Source of the DNA: Lentinus brumalis
Taxonomy: Eukaryota; Basidiomycota; Agaricomycetes; Polyporales; Polyporaceae
Length of the DNA: 64,000 bases
Reading direction: 5' to 3'
NCBI GenBank assembly: GCA_001792895.1
Contig: MARA01000015.1
Span: 558,001 to 622,000, forward strand
Positions 33,035-43,612 of this stretch are shown in pieces. The notes beneath the pieces were generated by a model, which had not been told where the DNA came from, did not search any database, and saw only the letters and a list, made by a program, of their open reading frames with translations. How positions within the stretch are numbered: the first letter of the stretch is position 1; every line of letters starts with the position of its first letter. A program made the position numbers and the translations under genes.

Positions 33035-35338
33035 TTTTTTTTTTTTTTTAAGATCACTGGTATACGGCGGTAACTAGTACATGGAGGGTTACTACTGTAC
33101 TAGCTACACAATTACATGCAGTGCTTTAACAGCCGTCTGCAAAGGATCCGGGGTTTTTGAGTGACCGCCGGGAACACATGTGCGAATGCCAGCCTGACGG
33201 GCTGTAGCGAGGGTGGAGAGTGCGAGGAAAGCTCCTAGTCGTAACTCGGCGCGTCTTCAAAAGAGAAGGCCGTCGGGTTATCTAGGAGGAAACGTTGGAT
33301 GTCGTAGAAGGGGTCCAGGGATTGTAGGAGTTCATCAATTGAGGAGTAGCGGTATCGACGCGTATAGCGGTCGCAACGTAGTAGGACGTGTTCGCGAGTG
33401 TGATAGGACCAGTCACCCGAGTGCAGGACGCACATTGTGGGCTCACCGTGCCGGTATCGAAACCGGTCTCGGTACTGGCCTGTCGGAGCGTGGCCGGTGA
33501 TGCAGCGTATGAATCGTGAAACTAGCGTCGGTCGCCCGCCGAGACGCTTCAAGGGGAATGTGCCGGTGTGTTGAAGGCGGCGGAACGAGGGGTGGGAAAG
33601 GTGTTGTCGGCCCCAGTATTTGCGTGGGTTCGCGTTCGCTTCCTCTTGCCAGGAGAAGACCGCGTAGTCGGAGATGGAGTGCTTAACGAAGGCGTGTGAG
33701 GTGGGGAAGGTGCGGCCGTAGCGTGGAAGCTGTTGCCACGTAGTGTACCGAGCCTTGTGCTTGACGTCGGCGTCGACGGCGTCGTTCTCCTCGATGCCAG
33801 AGTGAGAAGGGCAATAGTGTAGGTGGAGGTGGTTCTCAGGGTTCCGTTCGAACCAGTCGCGAAGGATGCGACAGGAGTTGACGTTGCCCATGCGGCCACC
33901 CGAGACGTCGGTGAGGTTTGAGATGGCGTTCTCGCTGTCGGAAAATATGTGGAGATTCTTGTAGGACTTGAGATAGCCGAACGCGATGGCCATGGAGAGC
34001 GCGATGAGCTCGCAGTCGAAGGAGAAAGCGTAGCCAGTGTAGATGGCGCGGGATCGCAGTAGGCGGCCGTTGTGGTACGCACGGTATCCGGCTGCCGACC
34101 CCAGGTTCATGCCGTCTGGGGCGGTTACGAAGGAGCTGCCGTCCGTGAATAGGACGAGCGCGGAAGGGTCGCGGTGAGCGGCGGCGATACGAGGGCGCAG
34201 TTCAGCAGCGATCCAGGCGCTGAGCGCGTCTTCGTCCCTTTTGGGTGGGTGTGTAAGGTGGACTGTGATGCGGTCGGCGAACAAGTCGCGCACCCGCAGA
34301 CCGGGCTGACATTCGTCGTCCAGAGGCTTGAAGGTTTCTGTAATGAGCGGGCGCGCGCGCGGAAACGCGTGAGCGAGAGGGATGTTGGACGGAGGCTTGC
34401 GAGGGAAGTCCAAGATCGGGAAGCGAACGCAGGGTGCGTGGCGCGACGGACGAAAGATGGTGGGGAAGAGAGCACGGACAGGGTGTGAAGCGGGGAGGGT
34501 ATGGAGGCGGAGGAAGTATCGCTCCTGTAACTTCCGGCAGTGGAGGTGCAGCGGCATGATGCCGGCGAATGAGTGCAGCGCGCCCACCGGCGTGGTGCGA
34601 AACGCGCCTGTAATCCAGCGCAACGCGCGGTTCTGTGCTGCGACGAGTGGTTGCATGAGCGACTTGCTGCCTTTCGTTCGGTACCAGACTTCAGCGCCGT
34701 AGGTGAGGAGTGGTCGTACGCACGAGATGAAGAGTGTGCGTCGCTGTAATGGCGTGAGGCCGCGTGTTGAACTGCCTAGCATCAGCATGGCGTTCACGGT
34801 GGTGGCCGCACGTTCCGCAAAATATGCTATGTGACTGCGGAAGGATAGCCGAGTGTCGAGTCGAAACCCAAGCCAGCGCATGACTTGCTTGGGTTGCAGT
34901 GTCAGGGAAGGGGTGAGGTGTAGCGGGCGAGGGGAGTGGGTGCGCGCAAGGCGAGCCGATATGAAATGCATCGCCTCGCTCTTGTCGCTCTCAATAACCA
35001 AGCCGAGGCGGCCGAGAGTGACGACAGTCTCCGTGTATCGCTTGCAGAGTATGTCGCAGTTCTGTGAGATAGTGGGGGACGTTGCCAGCCAGATTCCGTC
35101 GTCCACGTACATAGAGAGGGCGGCAGGCTCATCAGCGGCAGAGACGGGGAAGAGGAGGTGAATAGCCGGCGCGATGTAGATGTTGGTCAAGGTGGGGGAG
35201 AGAGCCGAGCCTTGCCCGGCGCCGACGGCGGGGAGGTCGAACCACGGGGAGGTTGCCTTGCCCCAGCGGAAGCACGACTGGCGACCGCTGAGACGAGTGA
35301 CTCGCTCCTTGTCTTCTCCCGCCATCTTCGCGGCACCG
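33035..35338 (-). mobile_element. 5'-truncated non-LTR retrotransposon (LINE)
   Basis: The element lies on the minus strand: a run of 15 T at 33035-33049 is its poly(A) tail, followed by about 185 bp of 3' UTR and the C-terminal end of ORF2. Its 5' end is cut inside the reverse transcriptase near 35290-35325, the usual result of incomplete reverse transcription. Flanks TCTTTGCGGCCCCG (33021-33034) and TCTTCGCGGCACCG (35325-35338) agree at 12 of 14 bases and could be an aged target-site duplication. It sits directly before the HECT gene. Confidence 0.8.
33235..35325 (-). pseudogene. LINE ORF2 fragment: RT end plus RNase H
   Basis: Open for 696 codons but lacking the endonuclease and the first RT motifs. 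RT motif B (GAGQGSALSPTLTNIYIAP) and the catalytic YVDD box are present near the start, then thumb-like sequence, then an RNase H domain with LVLFTDGSSF (Asp), FDCELIALSMAI (Glu), LHIFSDSENAI (Asp) and CPSHSGIEENDAVDADV (His, Asp). A C-terminal Cys/His tail follows (CVLHSGDWSYHTREHVLLRC). The downstream part is free of stops, so the insertion is fairly young. Without its N-terminal part it cannot move on its own. Confidence 0.9.
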
Positions 35339-35409
35339 TCTTCCTCCTCGACGTCGCCTCGCCGTGCTCCCTCCTCGTCTCCTCCTCGCGCTCTCCTCGT
35401 CGCGTCTTC

Positions 35410-38400
35410 ATGGACCCTCCTGCGATATCGACCCCGGTACTGCTACCGCCGCGGGGCGCGTGCCAGCATCCCGACTGCCTTGGCGATCCCGGAGGCCCGT
35501 GTGCATTCTTCGAGGTCACTGATAATAACATCCGCCGCGAGGTGAGTCTCCTCTCCTCCCTCCCCTAACCCGCACTGACCCCTGATGATGTCTAGAATGC
35601 CCTGAGTCCACACGAGACCTGTGATCAATGCGATCATCACTGGTTCCAACACCAGTCAAAAAACATCGCCGCCTCGAGCAACGCGCGTGGCGGGTGTGCC
35701 CGCAGCTCTTGTGGAGGATTCTTCACTGTATGTCCCCCGCTTCCGTATACTCATCGTCCGCTGATCGTGTCTGGCAGAGCGATGACCCGCAGACTTGGGG
35801 GCGTGCGACAGTCTGTGTTTGTGGGCTGCTGCTTAGGGCTCACGATCCTGCTCCCACCTCCGACCCAGCTACTAGGTGAGTCTACCGTTGTTTCAGCCTT
35901 GTGACCCTCGTAGTAAGTGTATTTAATCATACATCGTGCAGTTCTGCCTTCTCTTCTGCGGCTCCCGTGCAACTAGCCACCACCCATCCCTCCCTCCGCG
36001 GTCTGCCGACACCTCTGGCCTCGCGGTCGTCCACGGCGACCCCGGTAATGCCTCTCGCTGCCCCCGTCACTGCGTATGATGGCATGCGAGGTCACGACCA
36101 GGGTTCCGCCAGTGACCAACGCTACGCCGCCATCCAGCGTCACCCTCCGCTTACCGGTCCTCGCTCCGCCAATGCTCCGCGCGCGCGAACCGCCGTTTTC
36201 ACTTCCGGCACGGTACAGGCCCCTCCTGTTCTCCAGCTCCATCCTCAGCATGCCTCCCCTCCCAGCCTCGCCTCCACCTCCGCCTCTGGTCCTACGGGGT
36301 CGGCTGTTAGCTCAGTCCCCGACCCTAACTTCAAGACTTTCTCTGTCTGTTTTTGGCCATTTGTGGTACGTTCTCCTCTCAGGCGTCTGCCCCGAATCAT
36401 GGTTGATCTTGTCATCTGCAGCATCCTATCTTCGGCTCTACTATTGCACACTTCCCCCGCAAAACCTTCATGTTCACCGACATGGCGTTCACCAAGGCTG
36501 TTCAGCAACTCGACCACTGGGGCCTACTGTTCACTGTCAGGCTGCCGAAGACCGGCTCAGTGTATCGCTCTTTCGGTGAACAAGTCGTCGCCCAGCTCAC
36601 CGCTCACGACATCAAGCTGCCTGGATATAATTCCAACAAAACTTGGAGCATCCCGCAAGATCTCCCTTTCGTCCTGCTCTCCTCCTCTGGACGCAGCACT
36701 CGGGTTCATAGCCCGTACGATGGCCTCAATGAACTGACCTACACGGTCGCCGGCCTCCTCTCCACCAAACCGTCGCTCACTCTCATTTCGTGCCCGATCG
36801 GCACCGAGTACATGAAACATAAGTTTCTGCGAATCTGTGAGTCCACCACCCATCACTGCCATTCCTCTTGGGCTAACTCAGAGCTTGTCAGGCCCACGGT
36901 TTGGTGACTTGCAGGCCCCTCTCGACAATCTCGCCGCCCTCGGATCAGGGGCATCTGGACTTGACGACTTCGCCAGCATTCCATCGCCGGGGCTGGCTCA
37001 TCCCTGCTTCCCATGGCGAATCCTCTCCACCGCCATCGACGATCTTCCAGCCCCCCATTGCAGGCCCAACTGTCCGACGGCGGCGCCATCGGCTTCTCCC
37101 GCATCACGCGCTGAGGCGGGGCCCTCTGCCTGCCCAACTGCAACCCCTCCCCGGACTCGTGCTCGCACTCGTGCCGTGACTTCTTCGGTGGCACCTCCTC
37201 CCGTTGCTGCGACTCCCTTGGTGGCACCTACTCCGGTTGTTCCTCTGCAGGCTTCTCTCCTCGAACAGTACATGCTCGAGGACCGGCCGCCTACGCCGCC
37301 TACCCCGGAGTCTCCCGCCACCTTCCTACGTCGTGGGTGTCAATCGCCCGGTCGTATCTCACCGCTCTTCTTGCCAGAGCCTGATGTGGGTCCGACCTTG
37401 GGCAGCCCCGTTCACGCTTCCACAGCAGCACCGGTGGCTGTCGACGGGACGCAGGCGTCCCCATCCCCGTGCACGAATCTGGTGAGTCTTCCACAACGAC
37501 TTGTAATGGTCTCGCTTGACATCGTTCTTCTTGTGGCTTGCATGGTCGTTGTATAGCCTCCGCTTCCCAGGCGCCGCCAACGCTCTCCCCGGTCAGCTCG
37601 CATGAGCACCGGCGGCCGCCCGCCAGCTCCTCTTCGTCACGTCACACCGGACCGGGACACCATGTCTGACATCGCGCCAAGTCCGCCACGCGGCATCACA
37701 CGCACCCTTTCGGAGGTTGCCTCTCCTGAGGTATGCAGCACCGACTCCTTCTCGACAATGTCGTTCATTCATATGCCCCTGTTAGACTCTTGCCAGTGAT
37801 CCACCTTCGAATCGTCGTCGCGTAGCAAGCCCAACCCAATTCCATACCATCCCGGAGAGCGACACCACCCCTGCAGTGGTACGTTACGCCATCTTCTGCC
37901 TGGACCTGTCGTCCGCATCTCATCTGTGTGGCAGGAGCACCCTCCTATTCGCCAGGTTCCATTGCGGCAGTTATCCAGATCCGAGCTCGCAGCGTGGGCC
38001 GATCGTGTCATCGCAGCCATCCCACGAGGCCCTATCAGCAGCTCAGGCTTGAGACTGAAGATCCGGGCTCGCGACCCGAAGGAGGCCGCACGCATGTTCC
38101 TCTTCCTCGTTCAATGGCTTTTCACACATTGTCCTAGCGGCCGTATCCCCACCCTGAAGCGCGCCGCCTTCGTCGCTTCATTCGCGCGCGAATTCTCTCG
38201 CCCGGGTGCTGTCTGTGAGCTCGCCCCTCTGTCGCAGATCCTCCGCCATGCGCGTCATCTTGACATTCGAGTGTGAGTCGACCCAGTTTGCTCTGAAGTC
38301 TAACGCCTTGTGGTGCTGAGATGGAGCCCACAGTGAACATGCCTTCGGCGACAGCCCGATTCGCGCTGTCATGCGCGCTGTCATACACCTCATTGTCGAA

Positions 38401-39765
38401 CAGCAGCAGTTCTGGCAATCTTGGGGCCGCTACCAGACCCCGAGCTGGATGCTGAAGCGAGACGTTCGAGTCGAACGGGATTCGGCACTGAGCGCAGCAG
38501 GGTTCTTCTCTTTGCTTCATTTACTCATATTCCTTAGCGGCGCAGATCCCATATCTCCACACGCTATATACAACGCCCTCGTGGGTCGCGCGTTGGCATG
38601 CCGGCTCGACGAGCCGTTCATGAGTGCGCTCGACGGCGGGTTCATGATGGCTGTGCGGCCGTGGTCGTCGTTCAACATCAAGGAGCCTTTGCCCCAGGAC
38701 AGCCGCCATCCCCTTTATGCTCTGCTCATATCTGCTGACATCGATGTGCGTCCGCCATCCTTCAACACTGTCTCCTCACGCTGCTAACTCACCATGACAT
38801 CTCTAGCCTGCCCACTTTGGGTCGTCTCCGCTTTCGTCAGCTGACCTGGATTCGATTGAGCAGGCATTGATCTCACACATGGTCCTGGGTGCTTGTTCAG
38901 TTTCCGACGAGCATGACATGCTATCCTTTGCCCAAGGGATCTTCGCCGCTCATCCGGACCGTGCATCTCTCCTCGCGGCAAGTGTCTGACCCAATATTTT
39001 CCATCTCGGTTTAACTCATGTTAACCTTGCAGACGTTTGATGGATTGACCCGTGATTACATTGCGGCGATGTGCAACCAGCGTCTCGAGAACATCGAGAT
39101 TCTGCTCACCCATATAGAGTTCGTTTCGGGTGTTGATCACGGCAAGGTTGATCTCACTGCGGACTCCTCGGACGAGGAGTCTGATGATCGCCCGAACGAT
39201 GGCATGTCGCTGGCCGACTGGGATTCTACGTTCGAGGCTGAGTTTGAGATTGCGTTCCGCTATTATATCAAGCAGCCTGGGCATCCCCGCGACAACAACA
39301 TTCGGGGGATTGTCGGCGAGTCATACGATTCTGTGGCTGATGATCGCTTGCTGCGAGCCCGCCTGTTCCTTGCGTTCATGTCCGGCAGTGACTTGGTGCC
39401 GATTGAACCTGACTGGAATATCAAGGTATGTAGCCGTGCCCTCAACTCTCGTTGTGCACGCTCTTATAGCACGCTTAGATATCGTTTGTGCACACGGGCG
39501 ACCGCGTCCCCGTTCCTGTTGCCGACCCGGATGCCAAGGAACCCACCCCCGCTGCAGTACGTCCTTTCATCTTTTCATCCTCTTTGCGCGCATCACTAAC
39601 TCTTGTTTCGTGGGTCAGATTGATGTGCATGCATGCTTCTTCGAGGCGACGGTCACCATGGATGACGGTCTTCGCAACTTGCTCCGCCAGGGCGAACCTT
39701 GGCCTCAGTTCCAGTCCTGGTTGCATGGCCCTCTCCTCGATGCCAACGACTACAACCAGGCTTAG
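35410..39765 (+). CDS. HECT-type E3 ubiquitin ligase, island-borne
   Basis: Fourteen exons: 35410-35541, 35596-35727, 35778-35875, 35942-36365, 36422-36836, 36892-37481, 37557-37730, 37786-37878, 37935-38272, 38334-38745, 38807-38977, 39033-39425, 39479-39556, 39619-39765. All phases join, giving 1198 residues. The N-terminus has paired cysteines and histidines (ACQHPDC, ETCDQCDHHWF) that look metal-binding. A block near residues 260-400 (FKTFSVCFWPFV to EYMKHKFLRI) precedes a long Pro/Ser-rich linker. The last part is a HECT fold: GFFSLLHLLIFLSGADPISP (N-lobe), RARLFLAFMSGSDLVP (the FVTGSxxLP strand), and VHACFFEATVTMDDGLRNLL, in which the Cys matches the thioester Cys of HTCFNxLxLP. It should pass ubiquitin to a target. 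One intron is GC-AG. The HECT call rests on motifs only. Confidence 0.78.
38978..39032 (+). other. GC-AG intron in HECT gene
   Basis: The exon end GCG is followed by GCAAGT and the intron ends TTGCAG. This is the only junction that keeps phase 0 on both sides; a GT donor three bases on would bring a stop codon. GCAAGT is the known strong consensus for the rare GC donor. Confidence 0.7.
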
Positions 39766-39903
39766 TCAAGCACATGTTTCCTATGTCATAACGTAGTAGA
39801 ACATAGAACAAATGTAATTGCAATTGAATTGCCCTGCTCCGTAGCCCGGAGAGTGCTACGAAGTTTACATCATATGCGTCGCACGCTGAGCTCGGCCTCC
39901 AAC

Positions 39904-40197
39904 CACCCCCGGCCATGCAGACTGGTAGTATCATCCGTCCTCTCGCCCCGTCCATGTCGTCCTCCAATAGGTTGCTTGTCTGCCGTGTGTAAGTCCACGC
40001 CGGCCGGCGAGCTGAGCGATGGGACATCATGAGGATGGATCGGTGCTGACCACCCCCGGCCATGCAGACTGGTAGTATCATCCGTCCTCTCGCCCCGTCC
40101 ATGTCGTCCTCCAATAGGTTGCTTGTCTGCCGTGTGTAAGTCCACGCCGGCCGGCGAGCTGAGCGATGGGACATCATGAGGATGGATCGGTGCTGAC
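39904..40197. repeat. Perfect 147-bp tandem duplication
   Basis: Units 39904-40050 and 40051-40197 look identical base for base. The unit is a multiple of three, so an antisense open frame runs through both, but that frame has no recognisable domain. It begins about 140 bp after the HECT stop codon, probably in its 3' flank. Identity implies a recent duplication or a collapsed or expanded assembly repeat. Confidence 0.93.
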
Positions 40198-40783
40198 AGC
40201 CAAGTCCGCTGTGAGGCCAGGAAGAGATGGGGAATGTGAGCGATCGGGCGAGGGACGAGTGCTCAACTTGCCAAAAATGCGCCAGCCAGCCTTTATCGAC
40301 ATTCCGACCTCGCACTAATAGACCATGCATGACGGTAGCCGTCCGGCTTGCCCTCCCTCGCACGTCATCTACGCAGTGCTCGCCTCTCGCACGCCGTGCC
40401 TGTGCCCCTTCATGTTTGCTGTGGGTGTTCCGACTCCTTAGTCGCCTTGTATTCTCCGATTGCGGACAGCGATGTTCTTCTGCACGATGGCCGTTGACCA
40501 TGATCTCTCTCTCAGCTTCCTGCGTGCATGAATCCGACACCGTGCGGCGAACACACAGTTCGTTCGGCCTGCTGCATTGTCCGTGTCTGTAGTTGCTGCA
40601 TGCGGCACAGGATGCCAGATTGCGATGTGGTAGGGTCAGGGGCACATAACAACGGTGCTATCATTGTGGTCGGATCCCACTGACATGCAGGCAGTACGTG
40701 CATGCCTCCACAGCGGCCTCTTCGTGGACCGTGTACCGTGCAGCAACGGCCCGCCGGTGCCCCTGTGCGCGCTCACTCGTCCG

Positions 40784-40867
40784 AGCCCGGTCAGTGGTTA
40801 GTCAGTCTTGCAGCTCAAGTGCAGAGGCAAGTCGTGCTCACTTCTGAATGCATGTAGTGCTCTCATG
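40784..40867. repeat. Direct repeat, copy 1 (about 85 bp)
   Basis: Matches 41833-41919 with a few changes and a small indel; both start AGCCCGGTCAGTGGT and end GTAGTGCTCTCATG. On the minus strand it encodes MRALHAF..HDLPLHLS, the end of an unknown reading frame. Confidence 0.85.
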
Positions 40868-41832
40868 GCACAGAAACTCTGTACACGCTCGTCAATAGAG
40901 AACGTGTCCTCCTCCGAGTCGTCAGCTCCATCTGGGACGGGGGCAGGCGTCTTACCGACCCGCATCCTGAGCTTCTTCGACTGAGTAGCAGGGTCGCGCC
41001 TCCGCCCCCTCACGACGTTGTAATCCGAACCATATCTTGTGGCCCACACCTGTCAAAGAAGCCTGCCGCATCAGCAGCGGCCAGCTCGGCCGCGGTTGCA
41101 TGCCGGACAGTCTGACACGGATCCAGGCGACCTGCTGATCGTAGTTCATGTCGCAGACAGTGCTAGGAACATGTCAGGCCGTTCGAAACCGTGGACCTGC
41201 AGCATGATGTCGACACCTGCTCACCTCAAGCTCGTCCGAGGGCGTACGGGATCAAGTCGGTGAAAACACGACGTTCAGGTGGGATTATGACACTCGCTTG
41301 AGTCGCTTGCAACGCCCATGCCGACGTCAGCTTGGTCCGAAGTACGAGCCTCTCGATCTGCCACCCTGGACCCAACATGAAGCACTGCGCCGCGACCGTA
41401 CCTCGGTGCGGCGTCGCAACCGCATTCGCGAGTTGCAGCCTGAGTACAGTACATGCAGGCTCATCATTGCCCCATTTCACATGCGATGCCAGGTTCGACG
41501 CTCACCTCTTCAGACTGTTGTCGCACACTCTCCTCGGAGAGCGCATTCTGCAAGAGGCCGCTGCCACCGAAATCGACGGACACACTCGGTTTCAGGAGTG
41601 GCTCCTGCCGACACTGGGCACACTGCCCGAGCCTCTGCACACCGCTTTGTGCACGACCCCCGCCTGAGGCTCGTCGCCGGTGGGCAAAGGGCAGTCCTGT
41701 GTCGACGAGCAGGCGACATCGAGAACCGGCAACTGGGAAGCAGGGCTCGAGCCCTGCTTCTGTGAGGTCGTCGATCCTGCGCTGGGGCCTCGGGAGCGTT
41801 CGTCGCTGCAACGCCCGACGTCGACTGTTAAC

Positions 41833-41919
41833 AGCCCGGTCAGTGGTAAGTCAGTCATGAAGCTCAAGTGCAGAGGCAAGTCGCGCTCACTTCTTTCTAA
41901 CGCATGTAGTGCTCTCATG
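41833..41919. repeat. Direct repeat, copy 2 (about 85 bp)
   Basis: Second copy of the segment at 40784-40867, about 1050 bp away in the same orientation. On the minus strand it reads MRALHAL..RDLPLHLSFMTD and does not stop where copy 1 does. Confidence 0.85.
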
Positions 41920-42760
41920 CTCAGGAAGGAGGCAGATCGAGTCGCGGACCCCGTGAATGCTCTCAGCCATTGTGCACCATCCGGCTATGAAGCATGCTCG
42001 GGCTTGCCCCCGAGCGATGCTGGCCTCTCCCGGCGGGCGAAGGTTCAGAAATTCTCGTCGCTGTTCCCGCCGAATGACATGCAGGCTAGAGAGACGCGGA
42101 ACTGGACAGTTGCGTGCGTGGTGCCCATTGTGCGTGCCCGTCCCGGAGGGTCAGTACCTAGAGAAGATGTCAGCATGTCCGTAGGAGGCGGGACATACGA
42201 TACCGGTGGTCTTGTGAGGTGGGCTTGAATCCAAGGTCGCCACTGAACATCAATTCCAGTCCTGATGTGTACATACAAAGAGTGTCAGCACAGGCGTCAT
42301 CTGTGCTAGCAAGCTAGACTGGTGGTCATACCGTCGTCCTCGGCAAGGTCCTCCGTGTGTGCGATGACATCATGTTGGAGAGTCTTCAACTCTTGAGGAT
42401 CTTAACCACGGACCAGAGCTCAGCTGTTAACGACCCGGCAGTAGTGTCGTCTCTCAGTACTGCATGTACGTAACGTGGTTAGTGGCATGCTGTCATCTCA
42501 GAAATGATCAGATCATTGTATACCTTGGTGGTTCCCGGTGGCAAGTGTTCAAGTTGAGGAGCATGTCGCAGTCGCTGTTCCATAGCTCTCGATTCACATA
42601 GCCTGAACCAGGCATGGTATGACAGACTTGTTTGTTATAGCCATCACATGTCAGTAGTGGTTCTGGTTCCAGACGGAGCGGCATTAAGCGCGCATCCAGG
42701 TTGCACTGCTCCCCTCAAGACCCTGGTCCCTCTCCCTCATCTGATTTACTCTGCCGTGCC

Positions 42761-43612
42761 ATGCCAGCGATCAGTGCCCCCAAAGTACGCACTGTCCTGG
42801 TTTGGGAACCACCCGACCCCACCGAGTTTTGGGATTTACCGCCCCTCGTCCCCGGCGGACACTGCGAAGAGTCAGAGCACCCCGAGTTTTGGGATTTACC
42901 GTCCCTCGCTGCCCGCGGAGATGGCGTCGTCATGCTCCTTGGCGAGGAGTCAGACATGCACAGCGTCGAACACTTGTCTTTGACCTTCCGAGTGCCATCC
43001 ACGGCTAGTTCTGAGGACAGCGGTGATGTGGTGATAAAGGTGCGTGATTGGCCCTCGGTTGCAGTCAATGGCACACTGAACAGGCCCCCCAGGTCGCCTT
43101 GCCTGAATCCAGAGAGTCAGCTCGACCTTGGAAAACAGGAACTCCACTCGACGTCGACCTCTTCCAACTCAAGCTCGAACACGAGGAGGCTTTTCTGGAT
43201 CTCCGGAGTATCTTGGCATATTTTGGGGCCTATCACGCTCCTGCTGAAGAGGAACTCGCACATATACGCTGGCTAGAATTTCAGCGCGCCCTTTGGGCGA
43301 TTATCAACGACAGTGAGGCGGCGGAGGACATGAGGATTATGGCTGTGGCTCGGTGGGGTCGGGAGAACTTGCCGGTGAGTCCGCTCTCTTTGTCGCCTCA
43401 AGGACCATCTCTTCATGTCCTTCAATCAGAACGACGTGTTCGAACATCCGTGGTGGCACGGCCGGTGGGACTGGTTCCCGCCGTCGCCTCCTAACTTGGC
43501 ATCTCCAGACGAGGATGCTCATTTGGACATCAACGGGGAGCAGGGAGATTGCGTGCGTGGAGGCCCCTTACTAACGTCGAAATGGGCGTCCTGGGCTAGC
43601 GATGCCGTGTAG
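42761..43612 (+). CDS. Unknown small acidic protein
   Basis: Three exons, 42761-43039, 43084-43374 and 43430-43612, join in phase to give 250 residues from the ATG at 42761. I do not recognise the family. The N-terminal part has an internal repeat: EFWDLPPL and EFWDLPSL, about 19 residues apart, from a duplicated DNA stretch at 42828-42905. The middle is helical (LEHEEAFLDLRSILAYFGAYH, IRWLEFQRALWAIIND), and the end is rich in Trp (HPWWHGRWDWFPP). It lies in the accessory island between the HECT and TET/JBP-like genes. Support is the clean splice phases; no domain supports it. Confidence 0.5.

Larger units (their letters stand above)
40198..42760. other. Accessory region with an imperfect gene on minus strand
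   Basis: No complete gene could be built. On the minus strand, 40798-41040 encodes a plausible terminal exon (VWATRYGSDYNVVRG, then an acidic DDSEEDTFSIDERVQ, ending LPLHLSCKTD and a stop), preceded by a GT-AG-like junction to DMNYDQQVAWIR near 41120-41150. A diverged copy of the last coding piece lies at 41833-41919. This looks like a partly duplicated gene of unknown function. The rest (42.0-42.7 kb) shows nothing clear. Confidence 0.35.

Noticed and set aside
39653..40645. 330-codon minus-strand frame with a 49-residue internal repeat
   Set aside because: The repeat is only the 147-bp DNA duplication read in frame; it overlaps the last HECT exon and shows no motif or plausible composition.
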